This document shows, piece after piece, positions 7,507 through 15,399 of a stretch of 20,736 bases of DNA. A program made the position numbers and the translations under genes. The notes beneath the pieces were generated by a model, which saw only the letters and a program-made list of their open reading frames with translations, had not been told where the DNA came from and did not search any database. Source of the stretch: CAYJAD01 sp964370015 (lineage in GTDB: Bacteria; Desulfobacterota; Desulfovibrionia; Desulfovibrionales; Desulfovibrionaceae); assembly GCA_964370015.1 (NCBI GenBank), contig CAYJHD010000033.1, forward strand, positions 1-20,736, written 5' to 3'. Position 1 is the first letter of the stretch; each line of letters opens with the position of its first letter.

Positions 7507-9953
7507 TGCTGAAAAGACACACTTCCTTTTCCTCTCTTGTCATGCAAGGGCATGTTTTTTTATTGCGCCATAGAGCCATGGTGATGGTAATGTTAGGTTT
7601 TGTATTGGCTTTGGCCGTGTATACTGCTTTGCATTCACGTACCGACATGTCTACGTTATCCTTTTTTCCCGATGCAAATCCTGAGCTGGTGCAGATGGCA
7701 GAAGCCTTACACATGGCGCCTTTTTCACGTTTACTCATGGTGGATTTTTCCATTGATCCCAATGCAAAAACACCGCATACAGGAAAAACATATACACAAG
7801 AAGATTTACTTGCTATGGCTGAGGCGGTACTTACAGCTTTACCTAAAGATTTGGTATCCCATACCACGGCAGTGCCCGAATTACACCCTCAGCAAGTGCT
7901 CTCCCTCATACCGTCCTTGGTGGATGAGAAAGCTTTGGCATATCTGGAAAAACAAGTACAAGCGCAGAGCATACAAAGCTCTTTGCAAGGCGGCATGGAA
8001 CAATTGCAACAACTTTGGGGGGCATTGTCCTTGCCATGGCTACAGCATGACCCTTTGAATTTTCGTCAAATTCTTTTATCTCGCTTGCCAGCAACACAAA
8101 ATTTTGGGCAGGTACATGGGCCCACAGGTCTTGTGCTCAGTGAAGATGGGCAACATGTACTCTTGGTATTGCGTCCGCAATTTTCCATGCATGAAGTGGA
8201 TAAAGCTGCGCAACTTGTACACGTTTTGGATGACGTGCTACAAGAATATGTGCCGAGCCATGTACAGGTGCTTAGCACCGGCGCTCATAGACATAGCGCT
8301 GCCAACGCCAGCACCATTGAGACAGATATTAAACGTATTGTGTATTGGTCTTTGGCGGGTTTTGCTCTGGTGTATGTTTTTTTAGTGCGCTCGGTCACGG
8401 GGGCTTTTTGGCTTTTGGCCACGCCGGTGGTGGCAGGGCTTTTGGCTTGGGGGGCTGTGGCTCTCTCATGGCCGCTCATTGCAGGTTTGGCCTTGGGTTT
8501 TGGCGCATCCATTTTAGGCATTGCAGAAGATTATGCCATGCATATGCATTTTGCTTTACGCCATGGCAGAGCAAGGGGGCAAAGCAGTGCTGAGGTGCTG
8601 TGTGTGTTATATAAGCCCTTGGTGCAAGCGTTTTTACTTAATGCTGCCGGTTTTAGTGTCTTGCTTTTTTCCAGCATTCCGGCTTTGCGGCAATTGGCGG
8701 CTTTAGCGCTGTTTACCTTGGCTGGCGGTCTTTTTTTAGCCTTGGTCATATTACCTTTATGGACATCTTTCGCTGTGCCGGCACTGCTAAGCCTAGCCAT
8801 GAAAAAACCGTGTGCGCATGGTGAAAATTCTCTACGCAAAGGGGCTGCCTGCGTCTGTGTGGCTTCATTGTTGGTTGCAAGTATTTTTTTATGGAAAATG
8901 GTGCAAGTGGACGTGTCGCCGCGTAGCATGGGGGCGGATGTGGCTAAAATAAGCCAAGACATGCAAACCATGCAAAAAATTTGGGGTTTTGAAGAGTCGG
9001 GGCAAGAGCATATTTTTGTGGTGCAAGGGGAAAGTGTAGAACAAGCTTTGCAGCGCTCAAAACTGGTGGTGCAAGAATTGACAGAAGCAGGCCACAGCGC
9101 ACAATCTTTAGTGTCCCTATGGCCTTCGCAAGAGGAAATGGAAGCCAACAAAGCTCGGTGGCAGAGTTTTGTGGCAAAGCATGCCCATCTTTTCGCCACT
9201 GTACAAAGACAAGGTCTTCAGCAGGGCTTTACGGAGCAAACCTTTGCTCCCTTTCAAGCATGGTTAGAGCAAAAGCCGCATTCGCTCACAATGTCACTGT
9301 TACAGCAAGCAGGTTTGGGGGCCCTTTGGCACTCCTTTGTGGAGCAGGGAAAGAATAATCAAGGGCACGATAGGGTTTTTTCCTTGGTGTTGGCCAATGC
9401 AGAGGAAAATGCAGAGGAAAAAGCAGGGCAAAGCCCCATACTCTCTGACACGGCATCTGCGTATACAGTGCTTTTATCAGCCAGTACTCTGGAAAAGAAG
9501 CTTTTACAAGCTCTTCAAGCAGAGCAATATCTTTTACCCATAACAGGTGGAGTATGTCTGCTTTTATTGCTCTTATTTAGCCCACGTAAGAACGATATAC
9601 TCTTGGCGGCCTTACCTCCTCTTGTGGCTATTAATGGTATTTTGTTAGCTTTTTTATGGCAAGAAATGTCGTTAACCTTGGCAAGTATGGCGGCCTTGCC
9701 CTTGGTTTTGGGGCTAGCAGTGGATCACGGCATTGTCATGACCCATGAACTTGGCGAAAATAAAGATTATGGTGTCCAACGTGCCATTGTGACCTCTTCG
9801 TGCACAGCCATTTTAGGCATGGGCTTACTTATGTTGGCAGAGCATCCTGCTTTGCATAGCATGGGGCAAGTTATCGTGGCGGGGCTTGTGGTGGAAATGC
9901 CCGTGGCTTTATGGATTATTCCTCTTTTTTATAAAAAATCGTCAGTTGTATAA
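7506..9953 (+). CDS. MMPL/RND-family exporter (ApeM-like)
   Basis: 815-aa inner-membrane protein with the two-half RND/MMPL layout: a transmembrane segment near residues 25-46, a large periplasmic domain, a bundle of helices (about 280-430), another transmembrane segment and periplasmic domain, and a final bundle (about 680-815). Charged residues inside membrane segments, Asp342 (EDYAMHMH) and Asp740 (VDHGIVMTHE), are at positions used for proton coupling in this superfamily. It is expected to move the lipid-linked polyene out of the inner membrane. ATG 7506 is chosen over the in-frame GTG at 7488, because it overlaps the preceding stop and no ribosome site favours the GTG. No strong Shine-Dalgarno is visible, so translational coupling is likely. 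Confidence 0.87.
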   Translation: MLKRHTSFSSLVMQGHVFLLRHRAMVMVMLGFVLALAVYTALHSRTDMSTLSFFPDANPELVQMAEALHMAPFSRLLMVDFSIDPNAKTPHTGKTYTQEDLLAMAEAVLTALPKDLVSHTTAVPELHPQQVLSLIPSLVDEKALAYLEKQVQAQSIQSSLQGGMEQLQQLWGALSLPWLQHDPLNFRQILLSRLPATQNFGQVHGPTGLVLSEDGQHVLLVLRPQFSMHEVDKAAQLVHVLDDVLQEYVPSHVQVLSTGAHRHSAANASTIETDIKRIVYWSLAGFALVYVFLVRSVTGAFWLLATPVVAGLLAWGAVALSWPLIAGLALGFGASILGIAEDYAMHMHFALRHGRARGQSSAEVLCVLYKPLVQAFLLNAAGFSVLLFSSIPALRQLAALALFTLAGGLFLALVILPLWTSFAVPALLSLAMKKPCAHGENSLRKGAACVCVASLLVASIFLWKMVQVDVSPRSMGADVAKISQDMQTMQKIWGFEESGQEHIFVVQGESVEQALQRSKLVVQELTEAGHSAQSLVSLWPSQEEMEANKARWQSFVAKHAHLFATVQRQGLQQGFTEQTFAPFQAWLEQKPHSLTMSLLQQAGLGALWHSFVEQGKNNQGHDRVFSLVLANAEENAEEKAGQSPILSDTASAYTVLLSASTLEKKLLQALQAEQYLLPITGGVCLLLLLLFSPRKNDILLAALPPLVAINGILLAFLWQEMSLTLASMAALPLVLGLAVDHGIVMTHELGENKDYGVQRAIVTSSCTAILGMGLLMLAEHPALHSMGQVIVAGLVVEMPVALWIIPLFYKKSSVV

Positions 9954-9964
9954 AGGAATTTGAT

Positions 9965-10441
9965 ATGCATCGTGTACTTTGCTTGTTGCTTCTAACTGGC
10001 TTGCTGTTGTTTTCTTTGGGCTGTGCCTTACAATCGCATACTGTTCCTGTATGGCAGGAAGAGCCTTTTTTTGCCAGCTTTACTGCTAAAATTGCTCAAA
10101 GGGAAGAACTTCCTTTACAAGGCGGTATGGAAATAAGTGCGCAAGGTGGACGCATGGCCCTTATGACACAACACGGACGCACACTTGGGCTGTGTACATG
10201 GCAAGCAAATTTAGAGCAGACTTTACGTATGCACTGTGAAGCTTCAGAAGGTCTTGGTAACCAAGTGCAAGGCATGGTACAGCGTGTGGCATTGGCTTCG
10301 TATCGCATTGTGTATGGTTTAAAGCATGGAATGCAGGAGCAATCTTTGGGGGCATATGATGTGCAAGGGCAAGACGATTCTTTTATTTATATCGATAATT
10401 CTGGAAGTATAGAAATAAAATTACATGAAGGGGGACAGTAA
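9965..10441 (+). CDS. DUF3261-like outer-membrane lipoprotein (ApeN-like)
   Basis: 158-aa predicted lipoprotein with a hydrophobic signal and lipobox LFSLGC (Cys20). The mature part (ASFTAKIAQREELPLQGGMEI and later residues) is compatible with DUF3261, a lipoprotein family found downstream of the MMPL exporter in APE loci. AAAGGAATT lies just before the ATG. The stop overlaps the next gene's start (TAATG). It probably works with the LolA-like carrier as an acceptor or chaperone, by analogy with LolA/LolB; this is inference. The DUF3261 assignment rests on gene position plus general features and should be confirmed with a profile. Confidence 0.7.
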   Translation: MHRVLCLLLLTGLLLFSLGCALQSHTVPVWQEEPFFASFTAKIAQREELPLQGGMEISAQGGRMALMTQHGRTLGLCTWQANLEQTLRMHCEASEGLGNQVQGMVQRVALASYRIVYGLKHGMQEQSLGAYDVQGQDDSFIYIDNSGSIEIKLHEGGQ

Positions 10442-10803
10442 TGTCTTTACGTGCAGCCATCGAGCATTGTCTTAGGGATAAAAAAGCCACAGACGAAGGG
10501 CTTGTGGCTTGGTATGATTTACCCGTGGATAGCCCTATGTTTGCAGGGCACTTTCCTGAGAATCCCATTTTGCCAGCGGTGGTGCAGTGTTTGATGGTGC
10601 AAATGCTTGCAGAAGAGATGCTTAACCTTGGGCCTTCCATGTTTGATATTGATGATGCCAAGCTCATGGCACCCGTTATTCCCCCTTGTACCATAGGCGT
10701 TTTGGTGAAAAAGGGGAGAAAAGAAGGGATGCTTGCAGGAATGGTGACTGTGGGTGAAGCGACGCATGCAAAAATAGTTTTGCGGCAATCCATGAAGCCC
10801 TAA
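10441..10803 (+). CDS. apeI: Hot-dog dehydratase, ApeI/FabZ-like subunit
   Basis: 120-aa single hot-dog domain. The motif FAGHFPENPILPAVVQ (residues 34-49) is the FabZ/ApeI active-site helix with catalytic His37. The acidic residue that follows in FabZ (VEAMAQ) and ApeI (LDWA) is absent: Leu51 lies at that place in VQCLMVQML. The protein therefore supplies the His half of a dehydratase site but not the acid half. The ApeP-like protein at 6337 has the opposite pattern, consistent with the heterodimeric ApeI:ApeP dehydratase reported for APE systems. The start overlaps the preceding stop. Confidence 0.82.
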   Translation: MSLRAAIEHCLRDKKATDEGLVAWYDLPVDSPMFAGHFPENPILPAVVQCLMVQMLAEEMLNLGPSMFDIDDAKLMAPVIPPCTIGVLVKKGRKEGMLAGMVTVGEATHAKIVLRQSMKP

Positions 10804-10812
10804 GGAGAGAGT

Positions 10813-11298
10813 ATGACTTTTCGACGTCGTAAACATAGAAGCTCCATAGCACCCTTAGTGTGTCGTATAGAGCGCAGAGTGCGCTTTGAAGAAGTGGATC
10901 CTTTAAATATCATGTGGCATGGTCGTTACGCCAGCTGGCTTGAGGATGGCCGTGAAGCTCTAGGCAAGACGTATGGCATGCATTATACCGATTTTTATGC
11001 GCATAATGTGGTTATTCCTTTAAAAATTTTCCATGTGGATTATGTGCAACCGTTACAATACAATCAAGTATATACGATTGAGACAAGTCTTTTATGGCAA
11101 GATGCTGCTTTGCTTGAAATAGAGTATGGTATTTATGACGGCGCGGATAAGCTTATGACCACAGCTTTTACCACACAGCTCATGGTGACCAAGGAGCATG
11201 AACTGCTGTTGGAGCATCCACCTTTCTTTCAAGCGTTACGAGAACGTTGGCGCGAAGGCACGTTAACTCCAATGGAGCAGGAGAGTGTATGCTTGTAA
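10813..11298 (+). CDS. apeK: 4HBT/YbgC-type acyl thioesterase (ApeK-like)
   Basis: 161-aa hot-dog thioesterase. VRFEEVDPLNIMWHGRYASWLEDGREAL (residues 23-50) in pieces: Asp29 is the catalytic residue position of the 4-hydroxybenzoyl-CoA thioesterase/YbgC family, followed by the usual aromatic-His-x-x-Tyr-x-x-W-x-E pattern. The N-terminal 18 residues are basic (FRRRKHR). In APE biosynthesis such an enzyme releases or edits ACP-bound chains. AAGGAGAG precedes the ATG. The 3' end overlaps the glycosyltransferase gene by 10 nt. Confidence 0.8.
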   Translation: MTFRRRKHRSSIAPLVCRIERRVRFEEVDPLNIMWHGRYASWLEDGREALGKTYGMHYTDFYAHNVVIPLKIFHVDYVQPLQYNQVYTIETSLLWQDAALLEIEYGIYDGADKLMTTAFTTQLMVTKEHELLLEHPPFFQALRERWREGTLTPMEQESVCL

Positions 11299-12974
11299 AG
11301 GCATGTGTGGTTATACCTTTATACAATCACGGGGCAACCATACGCGATGTGGTGCAAAGGGTATTATTACATTGTCCCCATGTGGTGGTGGTGGATGATG
11401 GATCCACCGACGGCGGTGCCACACATGTGGCGGACTTACCCATTATTGTGCTGAAACAGCCGCATAATGAAGGTAAGGGCAAGGCACTTTTAAGGGCCGC
11501 AACGTATCTTATGCAGACAACGGCGCAAAATGAGGCGGCGCAAGCTTTTACGCATATGATTACGCTGGATGCCGATGCCCAGCACTATCCAGAAGATTTA
11601 CCGCTCTTTTTTCAAGCCATGGAACAGGATCCACAGGCCATAATCATTGGCAATCGTGACTTTTCTGCCGCGCATATTCCTGGTTCTTCACGTTTTGGGC
11701 GAAGCTTTTCCGGTTTTTGGATGTGGGTGCAAACGGGATGCAAGGTCAGCGATATGCAAAGTGGTTATCGCGCCTATCCTTTAGATGTTTTTTCAACATT
11801 ACAATTACAAGAAAGTGGCTATGCCTTTGAGGTGGAAGTGCTTGTGCAGGCAGCATGGGCTGGGGTGAGCATAAAGGGTATTGAGATAGCAGTGCTTTAT
11901 CAAAGGGATGAAGAGCGTATTTCGCATTTTCATGCCCTGCGTGATAATGTACGCATGACATGGCTTAATACCAAATTAACCACAAAGGCTGTTTTTTGGC
12001 GCTTGGGGCAAGGCTTTTCTTGGTTAAAAAATCAACGAAGGTTTTCGCAAAAAGAAACAAAACAGGCATGGTCAAGCCGTAGTTTAGGGTCTAGAGCGCA
12101 GCATGAAATTTTTCGTTTTATGTTACGACATAATGCATTTTTTCTGGCTCGCATCGTCTTGCAAGTGGTGGTATTCTACTATACTTTAGTGCCGGCAGTG
12201 CGCCGTAGAGCCATACCTTATGTGAACCATCGTTTTGGCAAAAACATAACAAGTGGGCAAAGGTTTTACCATATTTGGCGATTGTATCGTCAATTTGGAG
12301 AGGTGCTCCTTTGCCGCATGCTTCACACGGAGAGCCAGAAAAGCGCGTTGAAAGCTTCGGAGCAATTTTTTTACACGCATATGCAAGATGTGCTTGCCGC
12401 CGGTAAGGGTTGTCTTATTGTGACGGCTCATGTGGGGGGCTGGCAATCGGGGCTTGCGGCTTTGGAGCAGTATCAACGTCCCATAGGTGTGTTATTGTGG
12501 CGTGATCCTAAGGAAGTGGATAAACATTATTTTGAAAATTCTCCGCATAGTATGGTGCGGGAAATCAATGCCGGGCAACCTTTGGAAGCCATGGTGAAAG
12601 TGCATACCACCTTGAAAGAGGGAGGGCTTGTACTGCTCATGGGAGATAGGTTTATGGATGCATCGGCTTTGCAAGGGGCAGAGCCCTATGTGCAGGTGCC
12701 TTTTTTGGGGGAAAATATACGTCTCCCCATCAAGGCCTATGCATTGGCCTCAAAATTGCGCGTGCCTTTGCTGGTGCAATTTACCATACAAGAAGGGCTG
12801 CATACGCGTTTGTGGAACAGCAAAGAAATAGTTGTTCCACCAAGGTTAAACCATCATAAACCAGAATTATTTTTACCGTATGCCTTAGAATATGCACAAG
12901 AATTAGAACGTTTTGTGCAAGAAAATCCTTATCAATTTTTTAACTTTCATAATATTTGGTTGGAAAAATCATGA
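11289..12974 (+). CDS. GT2 glycosyltransferase fused to LpxL/HtrB-type acyltransferase (ApeJ-like)
   Basis: 561-aa two-domain protein. Residues 1-225 are a GT-A family 2 glycosyltransferase of the dolichyl-phosphate mannose synthase style: VVIPLYNH start, DDGSTDG (Asp36/Asp37), nucleotide-sugar/metal DAD (Asp94, Asp96), then SDMQSGYRAY. Residues from about 275 to the end resemble the lipid A lauroyl-transferase family: TAHVGGWQSG with His381, and LLMGDRFMDA further on. The usual acidic partner five residues after the His is Gln386 here. Start ATG 11289 has CAGGAGAG upstream; the in-frame start at 11247 lies well inside the thioesterase gene. The fusion is typical for APE loci, where it probably builds the sugar/acyl part of the final lipid. 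It overlaps the ACP gene by ATGA. Confidence 0.85.
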   Translation: MLVKACVVIPLYNHGATIRDVVQRVLLHCPHVVVVDDGSTDGGATHVADLPIIVLKQPHNEGKGKALLRAATYLMQTTAQNEAAQAFTHMITLDADAQHYPEDLPLFFQAMEQDPQAIIIGNRDFSAAHIPGSSRFGRSFSGFWMWVQTGCKVSDMQSGYRAYPLDVFSTLQLQESGYAFEVEVLVQAAWAGVSIKGIEIAVLYQRDEERISHFHALRDNVRMTWLNTKLTTKAVFWRLGQGFSWLKNQRRFSQKETKQAWSSRSLGSRAQHEIFRFMLRHNAFFLARIVLQVVVFYYTLVPAVRRRAIPYVNHRFGKNITSGQRFYHIWRLYRQFGEVLLCRMLHTESQKSALKASEQFFYTHMQDVLAAGKGCLIVTAHVGGWQSGLAALEQYQRPIGVLLWRDPKEVDKHYFENSPHSMVREINAGQPLEAMVKVHTTLKEGGLVLLMGDRFMDASALQGAEPYVQVPFLGENIRLPIKAYALASKLRVPLLVQFTIQEGLHTRLWNSKEIVVPPRLNHHKPELFLPYALEYAQELERFVQENPYQFFNFHNIWLEKS

Positions 12975-13240
12975 CAGAACAAGAAATTTGCCAGCGCTTA
13001 AAAGAAGCCATGATCATTGAATTGCGTTTAGAAGATGTGACCCTCGAAGACTTTGAAGATGAGATGCCTCTTTTTGGTGAAGATGGCCTTGCTTTAGACT
13101 CTTTGGATGCAGTGGAATTGGTGGTGTTGGTGGAAAAACACTTTGGCGTGGCCATTGCCGATGCTGAAGAAGCCAAAACTATTTTCCTTTCGGCACGTGC
13201 TTTGGCAAAATATATAAAAGAACAAAGGGATGCGGCGTAA
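12971..13240 (+). CDS. Acyl carrier protein (ACP 2)
   Basis: 89-aa acidic carrier protein with phosphopantetheine site Ser44 in LALDSLDAVELV. Its ATG overlaps the stop of the glycosyltransferase-acyltransferase gene, and it ends 3 nt before KS 3. The ten residues before the Ser motif (EDEMPLFGEDG) are the form seen in many APE and flexirubin ACPs. It is probably the partner of the adjacent KS/CLF pair. Confidence 0.93.
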   Translation: MTEQEICQRLKEAMIIELRLEDVTLEDFEDEMPLFGEDGLALDSLDAVELVVLVEKHFGVAIADAEEAKTIFLSARALAKYIKEQRDAA

Positions 13241-13243
13241 GCT

Positions 13244-14518
13244 ATGCCACAGCATACTCAAAGCTTAGCGCGTAAAGCTGTGATTACCGGCAGAGGCTGT
13301 GTGTGCGCTGCCGGTGAAAATCCTGAGCAAGTTTTTATGAATTTGTGCGGAACAGAGCGCACATTGGCTTCTTCTGCTCTTTTGGGAGAACAAGCCTTGC
13401 CATTCCCTTTTTTTGCGGCTCCTGATCACCTTTTTGCTCAAGGGCGACGCTTTTCTGCTAGAGATACCCTCACGTTGGCTCAATACGCAGCACAGCAAGC
13501 TCTTGAGCAAGCGGCACTTCCAGCGCAAGCCCTTGAGCGCATGTCCGTCATGGCAGGAACCACTGCCGGCAGTGCTTTGCATTTTTTATTTACCTATGCT
13601 CAAAAGCGGGGTAAAGAATTTAATACTCCTCCGCCCATGCCTCCTGCCTTGGAATGGGTACCACAGCTTTCCGATGCTGAGGAATATTTCCAAGTTAATT
13701 TGGCACTTAATCTTGTACCACAAAGTAAAGGTGCACGGCTTACCTTGACCAATGCTTGTACTTCCGGCGCCGATGCCATTGGCCTTGCCATGGAAGCCAT
13801 TGCCCAAGGAGAAGACTGTGTATTGTGTGGCGGTGCCGATGCGTTAAGCATAGTGCCACATACAGGTTTTGCGCGGCTTATGATATATGATGATGCTCCT
13901 TGTCGTCCTTTTGATGGAAGTCGTAAAGGCTTGAATTTGGGCGAAGGTGCAGCCTTCTTGGTGCTGGAAAGCTATGAACATGCCATGGCGCGTGGTGCGC
14001 AGATTTTAGGTTTTGTTCTTGGCTATGGTGCTGCCACCGACGCGCATCACTTTACTGCGCCGCATCCTGAGGGACGTGGCCTAGCCGTGGCCATAGAAAA
14101 GTCTTTGGCGCAGGGAATGTGTTCGTGGAAACAATTGGCTTTTGTCAATGCGCATGGCACAGCCACGCCGGAAAATGATAAGGTGGAAGGCGGATTATTG
14201 CAAAGGCTCATGAAAGAGCATGCAGTGCCCGTGTGGGCCAGCAAAGGTAGTACGGGGCATACTCTTGGTGCCGCCGGTGCTTTGGAAGCTTTGCTATGTC
14301 TTGAGGCTCTGCGCCATCAAAAGGTTCCGGCTTCCTTGGGCTTTAGTATGCCAGATCCTGCCATTGGTTTAAGTCCCACCCAAGAAGAGACATCCATTAC
14401 TGAATCTTATGCTTTATCCACGTCCTTGGGTTTTGGCGGTGGCAATGCGGCTTTACTTGTGGCCTCTGAGGCGTATGCATCATTGATTAAGGGAGCTTCT
14501 CATGACGCCATGGCTTAA
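13244..14518 (+). CDS. Beta-ketoacyl-ACP synthase (KS 3 of 3), probably the partner of the CLF
   Basis: 424-aa FabF-like condensing enzyme with a complete triad: Cys172 in NACTSGAD, His304 in NAHGTATPEND, His339 in GSTGHTLGAAG. The C-terminal glycine-rich loop STSLGFGGGN is intact. It overlaps the following CLF-like gene by 17 nt. Adjacent, translationally coupled KS and CLF genes usually encode the obligate heterodimer of type II PKS, so this is the best candidate for the chain-extending KS (ApeO role in characterised systems). It follows ACP 2 directly. Of the three KS proteins, its motifs are the closest to canonical FabF. Confidence 0.9.
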   Translation: MPQHTQSLARKAVITGRGCVCAAGENPEQVFMNLCGTERTLASSALLGEQALPFPFFAAPDHLFAQGRRFSARDTLTLAQYAAQQALEQAALPAQALERMSVMAGTTAGSALHFLFTYAQKRGKEFNTPPPMPPALEWVPQLSDAEEYFQVNLALNLVPQSKGARLTLTNACTSGADAIGLAMEAIAQGEDCVLCGGADALSIVPHTGFARLMIYDDAPCRPFDGSRKGLNLGEGAAFLVLESYEHAMARGAQILGFVLGYGAATDAHHFTAPHPEGRGLAVAIEKSLAQGMCSWKQLAFVNAHGTATPENDKVEGGLLQRLMKEHAVPVWASKGSTGHTLGAAGALEALLCLEALRHQKVPASLGFSMPDPAIGLSPTQEETSITESYALSTSLGFGGGNAALLVASEAYASLIKGASHDAMA

Positions 14519-15398
14519 TATTTGCGGTGCTGGTCTTGTGTATTCTTTACCCCATGTGGCGGAACATACCGTGCCATCTTTACCGCGCGTACCAGTTGAA
14601 GGATTTGCTAAGCCTTCTTTAGATGTTTTACCTGAACTTTTAAGTGCATGGCGGCAAAAGCCTTGCCCACCTTTGCGTCGTATTCCCTTATATGCACGCA
14701 TGGGGTTATTGGCTGCTTTGCAAGCTTTGCAACAAAGTTCTTGGCAGGGTGGAGGCGAGCAGGGCTGTGAAGATATGGCCCTTGTCATTGGGACTGCCCA
14801 TAGTGGTATTGTCATGAGTATGGATTTTATGGATTCCATTCTTGATGCTGAGCCACGCCTGTCCTCTCCTACGGCTTTTTCCCATGCGGTGAATAATATG
14901 GGAGCAGGTTTACTTTCTCTTTTGCTGGATATACGTGGCCCCAGTGAAACTCTCTCACAGTTTGAACTTTCTTTTGCTGGTGCTGTGCACACAGCCTATT
15001 TGCTTTTGCATAGTGGGCGAGTGTCTCGTGTGCTTGTGGGTGCCATGGATGAAGTGGACGCGCGCTTTACGCAGTGCTGCCCAAGTATGACGGATACAGC
15101 GCAAGGAGCGGCCTTTTTCTGTTTGGAAAAAGCTGATGAAAGTACGGAGAAAGGACGTATGTGTGTGAGCTTTGGCGAAACAACTTCCATTGATATACAG
15201 CAAAATGCTTCCGTATTGCTTTCCGGTGTGGCGAAGCATGATGGTGGGGAAAACCTTTCTCCCTATTATGGCCAGAGTATGTGGACACAAGCTTTGGATG
15301 TATATTTAGCTGTTCAAAGTGCTGGTATGTATCATTGTCTGTGTACTGATACACAGCATGGGCTTTCAGCTCGTATTGATGTACAGGGGAGGGGGTAA
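14502..15398 (+). CDS. apeC: Chain-length-factor-like beta-ketoacyl synthase homologue (ApeC-like)
   Basis: 298-aa protein of the ketoacyl-synthase N-terminal-like type (compatible with PF13723). It keeps the order of a KS N-terminal half: a region aligning with GTTAGSA (VIGTAHSG), AFSHAVNNMGAG, and RVLVGAMDEVDARF. The nucleophile position is not Cys: the segment aligned with NACTSG reads like QFELSFAG. No NAHGT or GHT block is seen, so it is catalytically dead as a condensing enzyme and short, as ApeC proteins are. Expected role: partner of KS 3 that shapes the tunnel and sets polyene length. The ATG at 14502 has AAGGGAG upstream. Confidence 0.8.
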   Translation: MTPWLNICGAGLVYSLPHVAEHTVPSLPRVPVEGFAKPSLDVLPELLSAWRQKPCPPLRRIPLYARMGLLAALQALQQSSWQGGGEQGCEDMALVIGTAHSGIVMSMDFMDSILDAEPRLSSPTAFSHAVNNMGAGLLSLLLDIRGPSETLSQFELSFAGAVHTAYLLLHSGRVSRVLVGAMDEVDARFTQCCPSMTDTAQGAAFFCLEKADESTEKGRMCVSFGETTSIDIQQNASVLLSGVAKHDGGENLSPYYGQSMWTQALDVYLAVQSAGMYHCLCTDTQHGLSARIDVQGRG

Positions 15399-15399
15399 T

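Noticed and set aside
8531..9199. 222-codon frame on the - strand inside the exporter gene
   Set aside because: It is antisense to the MMPL coding sequence, Cys/Ser/Thr-rich and has no ribosome site; the exporter frame has clear membrane topology.
881..14518. The KS set as a dialkylresorcinol/flexirubin (DarA/DarB) system
   Set aside because: No DarA-like aromatase or DarB-type KAS III (which would have Cys-His-Asn) is present; all three KSs are Cys-His-His.
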